DNA of 38,732 nucleotides from Spiroplasma phoeniceum P40 (GTDB lineage Bacteria; Bacillota_I; Bacilli_A; Mycoplasmatales; Mycoplasmataceae): NCBI RefSeq assembly GCF_003339775.1, contig NZ_CP031090.1, positions 1 to 38,732 of the forward strand, read 5' to 3'. Shown piece by piece: positions 9,561 to 17,906 of this stretch (position 1 is its first letter; each line of letters starts with the position of its first letter). The notes under the pieces were generated by a model. It saw only the letters and a program-made list of their open reading frames with translations, ran no database searches and was not told where the DNA came from. The position numbers and the translations under genes were made by a program.

Positions 9561-9616
9561 GGTGAGTTTATGTTGGTTATATTAATTGCAATTAATATAA
9601 CCAACATAAACTCACC
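9561..9616. promoter_or_regulatory. Perfect 56-bp palindrome (candidate origin or cruciform site)
   Basis: Bases 9561-9588 are exactly complementary to 9589-9616 with no loop (GGTGAGTTTATG... / ...CATAAACTCACC). It is identical in copy B (24602-24657). Such a long perfect palindrome is normally unstable, so its retention suggests function. Candidates are a replication origin, a transfer origin element, or a very stable hairpin in the leader of the 197-aa gene. Confidence 0.9.
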
Positions 9617-9622
9617 TAGTTC

Positions 9623-9659
9623 CTTTTTTCTTTTTGCCCGTGCCCTTAAAAGAAAAAAG
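9623..9659. promoter_or_regulatory. Third hairpin with polypyrimidine/polypurine arms
   Basis: Arms CTTTTTTCTTTT (9623-9634) and AAAAGAAAAAAG (9648-9659) are perfectly complementary with a 13-nt GC-rich loop. In copy B the stem is identical, while the sequence just after it differs by a few bases. With the two preceding structures it forms three hairpins in a row ending about 70 bases before the 197-aa start codon. Confidence 0.75.
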
Positions 9660-9726
9660 CGAACACAAAAAAGAAAAAACCCCACCCTTTCAGTAAGACA
9701 ACGGTGGTTGGTAAGGAGTTGATGTT

Positions 9727-10320
9727 ATGGGTGAGTTAGAAAAAATATTGCTGATGATAAATCGTTGAGGATACTTAAACATAGAACAAGTTGCATTGTT
9801 GACACAAAAATCATTTATAAGTGCTAAACGAATTTTAGAACGAAATTTAAAAAAAGGTTTTTATAAAATAGACCAACATACAAGAAAAAACATTTATTAT
9901 CTTTCTCATAAGGGAAATACTTTTGTTGGGCGTGAACACAAAAAAGCAATTAAAATAAATTGCTATGAAATGCCCCACCAAGATATGCTGATTAAATGAC
10001 TTTGTAGTCAAACCGACATCGAACATTACCAAACAGAGCGGGAGTTAAAAATGGAAAACGGCAATTTGAATGCTTATCCAGACTTAATTGTTTATAAAAC
10101 TGACGGAACAATTCAATTAGTCGAGTTTGAACGCACACGAAAAACTCCCGAGCGGTTTTTTAAAAAATTACAGGGTTTAGTAGAATATTATAAACAAAAT
10201 TATACGGTTCACTGAATTACCCCAACTCAAACCCTCGCCAACTGAATACAAAATCAAGTCAACAAATGACAAGCACCACAAGAACTAAACACCTACGAAA
10301 TCTGAAACAACAAGGAGTAA
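9727..10320 (+). CDS. Replication-relaxation-like protein, wHTH plus nuclease-like domain (197 aa)
   Basis: The start ATG follows AAGGAG. Residues 1-60 look like a winged helix (YLNIEQVALLTQKSFISAKRILERNLKKGF). The C-terminal half has YPDLIVYKTDGTIQLVEFERTRKT: Asp119, Glu133 and Glu135, in the pattern PD...ExE seen in the replication-relaxation family (PD-(D/E)XK-like fold). Proteins of this family occur on Gram-positive plasmids and act in replication or DNA relaxation. Six TGA codons are read as Trp. The gene lies directly downstream of the palindrome cluster, a natural substrate for such a protein, and is the last backbone gene before the variable block. Copy B has the same gene intact. 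It could alternatively be the plasmid replication initiator. Confidence 0.85.
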
Positions 10321-10339
10321 TTTTTGGGCGAGCGGTTGA

Positions 10340-10383
10340 TTTTTTTAACTTTTTATGATAAAATGACTTAAAAGTTAAAAAAA
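10340..10383. terminator. Bidirectional terminator at the backbone/variable-block border
   Basis: The perfect 14-bp stem 10340-10353 / 10370-10383 has T7 on one arm and A7 on the other, so it can stop transcripts from both sides. Identity with copy B ends inside the left arm (after 10350), and copy B lacks the right arm. The recombination border therefore lies within this hairpin. Confidence 0.65.
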
Positions 10384-10714
10384 GTTTTGAAAATCTTTCA
10401 AACAAATTTGGGAACCTTTATAAAATTCTTCGCTTAACGCTTAGAATTTTTCCCAAGTACTTTGAAAAGCACGGCAAAAGTTTTTTTTAAATTTATAGTA
10501 ATTTACATAAAATTTAAAAAATCACCGCGAGCCCAGTTTATATATAAATTAATGGAAAATAGTTAAATGAAAAAAATAAAAAATTGATTTAATTAATTAA
10601 AAGTGTTTATTGATTACCCAAAGATATAAACATTGATAAAAAATGCAAATAAGAAAATATCAGGAATTAATAAAGTATTCTAATTTTTTATTTTTATGAA
10701 AATAAAGTTATTTA
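10384..10714. other. Non-coding stretch unique to the A-B variable block
   Basis: No ORF of note in either strand. A hairpin-rich part (10384-10490) includes TTGAAA/TTTCAA, GGGAA/TTCCC closing AAAATTCT/AGAATTTT, and an eight-T run at 10481-10488. It could be a remnant of a small RNA or gene end. The rest (10490-10714) is featureless AT-rich DNA except a short GC-rich spot near 10524-10535. Confidence 0.4.
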
Positions 10715-11350
10715 CTAATTTCACAATTCAACATTTTCATATTCTTTTTCTTCACTTGCTTTGATTTCTAATCAATTATGAATTAATATATCTATGTCGT
10801 TTTGCCCGCCATATCCTTTATTTTTATTTATTAAAATAATTGACTTTCTATTGTCATCAATTCTCGTAATTTTTATATTATGCACTAATTTATCATAATT
10901 ATTTTTTAAAATACTTTTTAAATATTTTTTTAACTCAAATATAATATTAACATTTTCCCCATCAAGTTTTATATAAACTTCTTCATATTCTTTTTCACAA
11001 TTTTCTTTAAGTGTTTCATATTTTTTTTTAAATTCAACATATTTTTTATATACATTATTTTTCATTTCGTTTAGTTTTTCTAATCTACATACTTTTTGTT
11101 CTAATTCATAATTATAAAATTTTAATTCATTTATCATTTCTATAAAATTATATAATTTTTCACCTTCATTTTTTTCTTTACTATTTAAAATAGTTCTTAT
11201 TTTTTCTTCTATAAAATTATAATTATTAATAGTACTATCCTTAATTTTTTGTTTTATTTTTGAATTATTTTTTACATCATTATTTCCTATTTTAATATTG
11301 TCATTTTGTCCAACTTTATTTCCATCAACGGTATTTTTTTTCTTTCACAT
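10715..11350 (-). CDS. Coiled-coil protein of unknown function (211 aa), unique to this block
   Basis: Read on the minus strand in code 4 from ATG at 11350-11348 (MWKKKNTVDGNKVGQNDN...) to TAG at 10715. An AGAAAGG site lies eight bases upstream. The N-terminus is Asn/Lys-rich. The middle (about residues 75-150) is a heptad-like charged helix (YELEQKVCRLEKLNEMKNNV) followed by Lys/Glu repeats. The C-terminus carries a short beta-like region (ITRIDDNRKSIILINKNKGY). No membrane segment or enzyme motif. It is convergent with the 197-aa gene and divergent from the parA operon. At the same place copy B carries a RecT fragment under the same promoter block, so this is an exchangeable slot. Codon use is more AT-rich than in the tra genes. 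Confidence 0.75.
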
Positions 11351-11386
11351 TTTTATAACCTTTCTTTTTAATATAATATTTAATAT

Positions 11387-11395
11387 ATTATACCA
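11387..11395 (-). promoter_or_regulatory. Extended -10 promoter for the minus-strand slot gene
   Basis: On the minus strand TGGTATAAT, a TGn extension plus a perfect -10. It lies about 37 bases before the start codon of the coiled-coil gene. The same motif is at 25979-25987 before the RecT fragment, although the genes are unrelated. Confidence 0.6.
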
Positions 11396-11501
11396 TTATT
11401 TTAAAACCCTTATTTTATAAGGGTTTTTCATTGTTTGTTTTGCTATTGTCCTCTGTGCTGCATTGAAAGTTATTTTCACGGGTAAATGGTAATAAAAATA
11501 A
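11390..11501. promoter_or_regulatory. Conserved 112-bp block between slot gene and parA operon
   Basis: Nearly identical to 25981-26093 although everything on both sides differs. It contains a terminator-like hairpin AAAACCCTTA/TAAGGGTTTT followed by T5 (one arm mutated in copy B) and a 23-bp segment (11454-11476) that recurs inverted at 5754-5776. It could insulate the divergent genes, act as a binding site, or serve as a homology anchor for cassette exchange. Confidence 0.65.
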
Positions 11502-11544
11502 TATATTAATGCTATTATAATTATTTATATAAAATAATTATATT

Positions 11545-11667
11545 TACTATTTAAAGTATAAATAATTATTTATAATTATTTATATAAAAAAACTTGATTT
11601 TAATTATATTTTTGATATTATAATTATAAATAATTATAATTACTATTTAAAGTATAAATAATTATTT
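11545..11667. repeat. Candidate parS: two 28-bp direct repeats upstream of the par operon
   Basis: Identical 28-bp copies lie at 11545-11572 and 11640-11667. Each contains TACT-ATTTAA-AGTA, a small inverted repeat suited to a ribbon-helix-helix dimer. The second copy ends about 20 bases before the RHH start codon, so binding would also repress the operon. The other unit has different repeats at the same place. Confidence 0.65.
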
Positions 11668-11688
11668 TAGAAAGGAAATAAAATAATT

Positions 11689-11946
11689 ATGCCAAACATA
11701 GATAAAGAAAAAACGAATATAACTAAAAATTTAATAAATAAAACATCAAGTTTTAGTGATGTTAGAGAATTTAAAAAATTAGATAATTCTACTTTTATGC
11801 CACGTATGAAATGTAATTCACAAGTGGTTAAGGAATTTAGAAAAGAAGCAAAAAGAAAGAAATGGCAATTAACAACTTTAATGAACGAAATTTTAGCAGA
11901 AAGATATAACATAGATTTGGAGAATAGTAAAAATGAAAATGATTAG
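11689..11946 (+). CDS. Small RHH-type DNA-binding partner of ParA (85 aa)
   Basis: ATG after an AGAAAGGAA site. The C-terminal half (MKCNSQVVKEFRKEAKRKKWQLTTLMNEILAERY) has the strand-helix-helix pattern of ribbon-helix-helix proteins; the N-terminal half is polar and probably flexible. The stop overlaps the parA start by 14 bases. A small RHH protein encoded just before a Soj-like ATPase fits the ParB-like centromere binder of small partition systems, with the upstream direct repeats as target. Compared with its counterpart at 26260-26544, only the C-terminal part and short blocks such as FKETKEFRK are similar, consistent with different DNA specificity. Confidence 0.75.
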   Translation: MPNIDKEKTNITKNLINKTSSFSDVREFKKLDNSTFMPRMKCNSQVVKEFRKEAKRKKWQLTTLMNEILAERYNIDLENSKNEND

Positions 11947-12709
11947 TTTTGCAGTTAAAAAAGGTGGGGTAGGCAAAACGACATTATGCAAAAATGTCGC
12001 CTATAAATTTGCTTTGGAAAATAAAAAAGTTTTAGTAATTGATTTAGACCCCCAAGCAACAATAACACTAAATTTAGTTAATAATGTATATAATAAAAAT
12101 AAAACAATCAAGTCTGTTTTAACAGAACCAGAATTAATAAAAATATTACAACTTATTCAATCAACGAAATATAAAAACATTGACATTATTGTTGGTGGGG
12201 AACAACTAAATAAAGTATCTGCTATTTTAAATTTAAACTATTCAAATGAAAAAGACCAACATTTAATAGCAGATACTTTGTATATGGAAAATGAGAAAAC
12301 TTTTGATGGTTATGATTATGTATTGATTGACTACCCACCGTCTATTAATGAATTATCACTTAGTTTTTTGATGTTATCTGATTTAATAATAGCACCGTTA
12401 ACTGATGATGGAGGTTGTTATAAAGGGGTATTAGATTTAAAAAATACTTTAAATCATATTGCTAAAATTATTAATAAAGAACCACCAAATATTAAGATTT
12501 TACTAAATAATGTAAAAAATAATGATGTTACAGAAACCATTTTGGAATGATTAAAAAATGATAATCTTAATCAATATTTATTAAAATGTGAAATTAAACA
12601 CTCAGATACTTTTTCAAAAAACACAGTTAAATTAGACACAATATGGACTAACCCTACATATTGACGCCAGAAACAAGCATACGAAGAACTCATCAAAGAA
12701 ATCAAATAA
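11933..12709 (+). CDS. parA: ParA/Soj partition ATPase (258 aa)
   Basis: Deviant Walker A motif KKGGVGKTT at residues 8-16, Walker A' IDLDPQAT near residue 39, and a VLIDYPPS motif in the middle: the Soj/ParA family. The start is the ATG at 11933 inside the end of the RHH gene. TGA is read as Trp at 12548 and 12662. The last 15 or so residues (RQKQAYEELIKEIK) match the second ParA in this window, which otherwise differs widely. Soj is a standard gene of pSci plasmids and serves stable inheritance. Different ParA in each unit suggests the units come from compatible plasmids. Confidence 0.93.
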
Positions 12710-12711
12710 CT

Positions 12712-13242
12712 ATGAAAAAAGTATGAGTTAATAATCTTATATATATATTTATTTTCATTTTCTTTGATCTTTTCCTCCCAATAATTCTATATTATTTAAT
12801 TTATTCTCTTAAATTAAATACTGCTGTAATTTTTACTTTATTAGGTTATCAGATTTTTAAACTTTTTGTTGTTGAATTTTATTTTAAAAAAAATAATAAA
12901 TATTTTATTAAAATATTTGATAAATTAAATTTAGATAAACAAAAAAAGATAATAAAAAGATTTTTGTTATTTATTTGTTTAGATATTTTTAAATTCCTTT
13001 CATTATTGGCATTTATTTTGATTATTTTAATATATAAATTAACTCCATTAGTTCCTCAATTTGAAAAAAATTATCCTTTATTAGTAGCAATAATTTCGCC
13101 ATATGTATTATTTATTATTAATATATTTATTTATTGAATTAAATATTTTATATATAAAAATAAAAAGGAGCAATGAAAAATTATATTTGAAGGTTTTTAT
13201 TTACTACCTAATTTAAAAATAGATAAAAACTGCGGGGAATAA
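12712..13242 (+). CDS. Four-TM membrane protein of unknown function (176 aa)
   Basis: Starts two bases after the parA stop (TAACTATG) with no clear ribosome site, so it is probably coupled to parA. Hydrophobic segments lie at about residues 9-31, 38-57, 84-108 and 122-147; the tail is polar and ends KIDKNCGE. Three in-frame TGA codons read as Trp. No known family is recognised. It occupies the cargo position after parA, where the other unit has two small Cys-containing proteins instead. Very high A/T and Ile/Leu/Phe content fits a membrane protein. Confidence 0.75.
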
Positions 13243-13248
13243 AAAAAG

Positions 13249-13283
13249 ATATCAAAAAACCACACCTATAAATTAGATGTGGT
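13249..13283 (-). terminator. Terminator-like hairpin pointing leftward at the left edge of the backbone
   Basis: ACCACA (13259-13264) and TGTGGT (13278-13283) form a stem that, on the minus strand, is followed by TTTTTT. On the plus strand it has no T run. It would end a leftward transcript coming from the adhesin leader, or be a weak stop after the par operon. Confidence 0.5.
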
Positions 13284-13294
13284 AAAATAATAGT

Positions 13295-13530
13295 AGTAAG
13301 CGACTTTTTCTCTTACTGCTTCTCAAATTTTATTAAACAAAGTGATAGTAATTTATTTGGCGATAAATTACTATCGTGGAAACACTAGTAAACACCTAGC
13401 GTTTCCACAGACAATTTTAACATATTTTACTGGGGTATTTTGTTTGTCCTTTTGATACTCTTGTGAAATATGTTAGAAATTGTTTTGTGGGAATAGTGCT
13501 GTGGTGCTATTCCTATTTTTTATGGGAATA
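13295..13530 (+). promoter_or_regulatory. Tandem-hairpin leader of the adhesin gene (copy B)
   Basis: Five stems in a row: AGTAAG/CTTACT (13295-13317); a perfect 13-bp stem 13344-13356/13363-13375; GTGGAAACaCTAG/CTAGcGTTTCCAC (13376-13408); AACATATTT/AAATATGTT (13419-13474) enclosing GGGTAT/ATACTC; and GGAATAG/CTATTCC (13490-13513) followed by TATTTTTT, terminator-like. A further GGGAATA (13524-13530) can pair with TATTCC instead. Copy C keeps all stems with changes in loops and matching changes in the inner stem. It resembles an RNA attenuator; a DNA-level role is also possible. Confidence 0.65.
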
Positions 13531-13555
13531 TCAATTTCAGAAAGGAAATAAGAAA

Positions 13556-16060
13556 ATGAAAAAATTATTAAGTTTATTAACCATAACTACACTGACAGCG
13601 AGCATTCCCGCACCGTTGTTTGCCAACACACCCGCAACACGCACCTTGACATCTAATTCAAACAACGAAATATCATCCCCAACCAAAATAAATGGCATAA
13701 GTAATAATGCTTATTCACTTGCTGCTGATAGTAAAAATAACATTTACTTTGGGACAAAGGACGGTGCGTATAAATTGTCTGCTGGTTCGGACACACCAAC
13801 CAAAATAAATGGTATTGATAAAAAAGTTAATTCCCTTGCCATTGATAGCAATGACAACATTTATTTTGGGACAAATAACGGTGTTTTTGTGTTAAAACAA
13901 GGTGCAACAACACCAACCAAAATCGATGGAATAAATGGTTATGTTGTTTCACTTGCAGTTGATAAAAACGACAACATTTATTTTGGAACATTTACTAATG
14001 TATATCTTTTAAAAAACGGTGCAACATCCCCAACCAAAATAAATGGCATAAGTGGTGACATTGCTACAATTTTAGTTGATAGTAAAGATAATATTTATAT
14101 AGCAACCAATCTTGAAGGTGTTTCTGTTTTAAAAAACGGTGCAACAACACCAACCAAAATTGATGGAATAAATATGCATTTAAATACAATAAAAATTGAT
14201 AGTAAAGAAAATATTTATATAGGTACAAATAGTGGTATTTATCTTTTAAAAAACGGTGCAACAACACCAACCAAAATAAATGGCATAAGTGGTGACATTG
14301 CTACAATTTTAGTTGATAGTAAAGAAAATATTTATTTTGGAACAGATAACGGTGCCTATGTGTTAAAACAAGGTGCAACAACACCAACCAAAATAAATGG
14401 CATAAGTAATAATGTTAATTACCTAGTTTTTGATAAACAAAATAATATGTACATTGCCGCTAGCAACGGAGCATATATTTTAGCATTCCCTTTTCCAGTT
14501 TTAGATTGGGTAAAACAACAAAGTCAGTTTAACTTAGTTGATAGTACGAAAGCGATGACTTGAACTCGCCCCGACTTGCTTACGGTTGATGGGGAGTTAA
14601 ACATTGATATTGCCAACCCCAACATTGATAAGGTTGTCTTTGATAATGTCCAACAACCACAAACAAGTAAACAATGACATATCAATGTTAAACCCGAAAC
14701 CGCACCCCGCGACCATAATTTACAAGTATTTTTTACTTTGGAAGGTAAACAATACACGAGTGAAATTATTGTCTCGATGCAAGCGAAAATTGACCCACCA
14801 GCAACAAGTAAACAAGAAAATTTAAGTGAGTTAATTAAAACGACTGATTTAGGAAATATCTTAGATAACAACGATGACACTATTTTTTCTGCTGTTAATC
14901 AAAAAAATCACAATGTTATTGATGATTTTTCGCAAATTGAAATAACAAAAAAAGATAATAATTCTGCAACTTTAACCGCGAAAAAAGATAGTAAAAGTTA
15001 TGCGGGTTCGGTTGATGTTAAATACAATGTTGTTTCAGCAACGACAGTTGATTTAAAAATCGATGTAACACCAACATCATCAACCGCAACGGTAATAAAA
15101 GATTATCTTTTTCAAATTGATACAAGTAACCTAACAAACCCAGTTAACACTTTTTACTATGCAAGTAGTGAAAGTATTATCACAATCGTTAAACCAACAC
15201 CAAGCAGTGTGATAACTGGGTTTGTGTATGGTTGTGATGATCAATGAAATAAAACATCACAATCAAGCAATATTGACGCTACAAACGGGATAAAACTTGA
15301 TGGGTCGCAATTAAACACAAAGGAGGGTAAATATGTTGTTGAACTGTCAGACAACCTAGGTCATACCGAAAATGTTTATTTACAAATAAACGAAAAGAAA
15401 GAAAAAGAAATAAAAGAATATTGAAACACGGATAATGGGAAACAATTTGAAATTTGAGCGAAAGCAAATGGATACGACAATATCCGTGGGTATAGTGCTA
15501 GTCAATTAAACAATCTTTTTGCAGATAGTAAAAATTGACAACAACTAGCAAGTGATAGTCAAATTGCGAGTGCTGTTGCGGACTGATTTAAAACCAATGG
15601 TAAACTGTCAGCAACCGAACCGTTGACAAAAGAGCAAGTTGTCGAGCAGTTAAAAACGCAAATCCCAAGTGATATCAAAATTGATGGGGTAAATACCAGC
15701 AATTATGAGAAAGATAAAGTTTCGTTTGTTTTAAACCAAAGTGATTTTAAACCAAATGACAAAGTAAACATTACTGTTAAATACAATAATGCGACATCAG
15801 AACAATTTACCTTGCAAATCAAAGACAGCAAGACACCCGATAACAATAATAAAGGTAAGGATAGCAAACTGTGAATTATTGGCGTTGTTGCGGGTGTCTT
15901 GGCGGGTCTTGGTCTGGCATATTTGTTGTTTAAAAGATTTGTCTTTGATAAATATTTTTTACCAAAAATTAACAAACGCCGCCACGATAAATTAGTTGAA
16001 AAAGTTAGAAAAGAAGAAGCAGAAAAAGAAGCACAAAATAATAAAGGCGGTGATGAATAA
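13556..16060 (+). CDS. ScARP/SARP1-type surface adhesin, 7 sarpin-like repeats (834 aa)
   Basis: The start is the ATG at 13556 (MKKLLSLLTITTLTASIPAPLFA, a signal peptide) nine bases after AGAAAGGA; the GTG at 13463 lies within the leader hairpins and is rejected. Residues 41-310 hold seven repeats of about 39 residues of the type TPTKINGI..VNSLAVDS.DNIYFGTNNGVYVLK.GA, resembling beta-propeller blades. Then comes a conserved ectodomain with a spiralin-like stretch (LSELIKTTDLGNILDNNDDT, from residue 423), one transmembrane helix (772-792) and a charged cytoplasmic tail. S. citri SARP1 (P89) has the same plan: signal peptide, repeats of 39-42 residues and a C-terminal TM segment, and it mediates adhesion to insect cells. 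The gene heads the tra operon: its stop overlaps the next start. It is probably regulated by the hairpin leader. Confidence 0.92.
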
Positions 16061-16329
16061 TGTTGACTTTGTTAGCAACAAGCGGGGTAAATGATTTACT
16101 TAACAAAATTTTAGGGATTGCTTTGCCAATATTAATTGCTATTGCAGTTGTATCAGCAATTATTATGATTGGTGTTTATGCGATTGGGGGTAAATTTAAC
16201 GCTGATAGTAGCAACCGCAAAGAAACAATTAAAAAAGTAATGTGAGTTTTAATTTGCTTGTTAATTGTTATTCTTGCAAGTGTAATTGTCTTGGCGTTTA
16301 AAGATACTATCGCCCCAATCACAAGTTAG
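16060..16329 (+). CDS. Two-TM 89-aa protein, possible VirB2-like pilin subunit (intact copy)
   Basis: The start codon overlaps the adhesin stop (TAATG). The protein has a short polar N-terminus, a hydrophobic segment at about residues 15-43, a charged loop (GGKFNADSSNRKETIKK) and a second segment at about 62-81. That is the layout of VirB2/TrbC-like pilins and other small T4SS membrane proteins. Position between adhesin and VirB6-like protein supports a role in the mating channel, but no specific motif proves it. Copies A and C are broken by one-base indels in homopolymers, so this is the only intact reading. Confidence 0.78.
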
Positions 16330-16340
16330 GGGGTGTAAAT

Positions 16341-17906
16341 ATGTTGTTCTGAAAACGAAAACAAGATAATTTAACGGTTATAAAATCAAAAAAACCAATA
16401 TTAAAACAAGGGTTAGAGCAATTTATCGCTTACTATTTTAAAAAAATATTTACAATATTGGCAATCGCAATGATACCCTTGTTAATTATTGGTTGTATTG
16501 TGATTGCGATATTAGCGGCGGTTTTGTGGTTTTTGCCAAATACCGAACCAGCAACTAATATCCAAACATTTTTTTCTAATACTTTAAATGTTGAAACAGT
16601 AGAAACAACTGGCGGGTCAAACATAATGGGGGACATTATTGGGTGAGCAATAAATAGTTTTTGTGCTATTTTGTATCTTATTTTTATCAAACCGATTGTT
16701 TGGTTGTTGGGTGGAATGCAAGATGTCGTATACTTTATTGGTGGGGGAGCGTTAAGCGAACAATTATTTAGTATGAATAATATTAGCACGATATATTGGT
16801 TGTTGTTTGGTATTGCAATGGCGATGTTAATTGTCATTATTGGCACAAAAGCGATAGCGTGAATGTATAACAATCGCCGCCACGAAATAAAAGCGGCAAT
16901 TACAAATATACTTATCATCATTATTGCCATTCCTTTAATACCGACATTGTTTATTATGGCAAATACAATTATGACGATGGTTGTTAAATTGTTTTTGCAA
17001 AATGCCCCAATAGATACAAATAATATTGCTTTGGCGATTTTTAATTCGTCGTTTGTTAATGGTGTTCATCATTTTAGTTATATTCCAGTGTCGTGGACTT
17101 TTGATGATAGTGGGTCTTTTAGTTATATTATTTGTTTGATTTCTGAGTGTTTTATGGTTTATATTATGTTTACTGTTTGTTTGTTTTTATTTTGGCGGGT
17201 AATTGAATTGTTTATCTTATTGTGTTACTCGCCCGTGGTTGTTGTAATGAGTGTCACCGACCAAGGACAACAATTTCGTAATTGAAAAGATATGGTTATT
17301 GGGCGATTTATAAGTTATGCCTTTATGTTTATAACTTACAACATATTTATTATGAGTATTGCGGTGTTGGGGCAAGTGGCAACATTTATGCCTAATTCTT
17401 TATCACAACCAATCTTTATCTTACTTGGTATCTTTGCCTTTGGTTTTGCCGTTGCAAAATCACCACAAATTATAACAAGTTTAATTGGCGGTAATACAGC
17501 GATGAGCGATAGTATCGGTAATCTGATGTCGTTTGGAATGGCAACTAACCTTGCTAAAATTGGCGGTAAATTCGCGTGAAAATCGGGGAAATTTGCCGCT
17601 CGTAATGTAGTTGGTAAACCAATTGGTTTAACCCAAGGGATAAGTAGTGCAATGAAAAGCGGTACCCCATTTAAAGATGCGGCAGCGGGGACTTTGTTTG
17701 GTGGTTTTAACCCTAATACGGGGGGTGTTGCCAGTGCCTTTGCTGGTCAAGCAATGAAAACGAAAGATAAAGTTATGACAAATATAAGTGATTATCAAAC
17801 ATTCAAAGAACAACGAAAACAGAAAACAAATAAAGACAGTGTTTTACAACAAGAAAACACTAAAACAACAAAGAAAGAAAAAGGAGACAAAAACAATGGA
17901 AAATAA
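16341..17906 (+). CDS. VirB6/TrbL-like polytopic protein (521 aa, copy B)
   Basis: Same protein as in copy A, with eight predicted membrane segments and a soluble tail. It starts after a GGGGGTG site 11 bases past the 89-aa gene and overlaps traE by 11 bases. No differences in the protein relative to copy A were seen. Confidence 0.85.

Larger units (their letters stand above)
1..10350. repeat. Backbone copy A (partial at left end)
   Basis: First of three head-to-tail copies of the plasmid-like unit. It begins inside the adhesin gene and ends just after the 197-aa gene, where identity with copy B stops at the same point (10350 and 25391). Relative to copy B the tra region differs only by single-base homopolymer indels; substitutions appear only from about 8540 onward. 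Confidence 0.95.

Noticed and set aside
9450-9722. ORFs on both strands across the palindrome cluster
   Set aside because: They arise from the inverted repeats themselves (the two strands give the same peptide core) and have no start signals.
10384-10490. Possible tracrRNA or other known stable RNA
   Set aside because: Hairpins are present but no anti-repeat, CRISPR array or conserved RNA motif could be recognised.
10561-10600. Very short ORF after the coiled-coil gene region (ATGAAAAAAATAAAA)
   Set aside because: Ends after ten codons, no ribosome site and no counterpart in the other unit.
11521-11667. CRISPR-like repeats upstream of parA
   Set aside because: Only two copies per site, AT-rich spacers, no cas genes; a partition site is the better reading.
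13463-13555. GTG start extending the adhesin upstream
   Set aside because: It lies in the leader hairpins; the ATG at 13556 has a proper ribosome site and begins a signal peptide.
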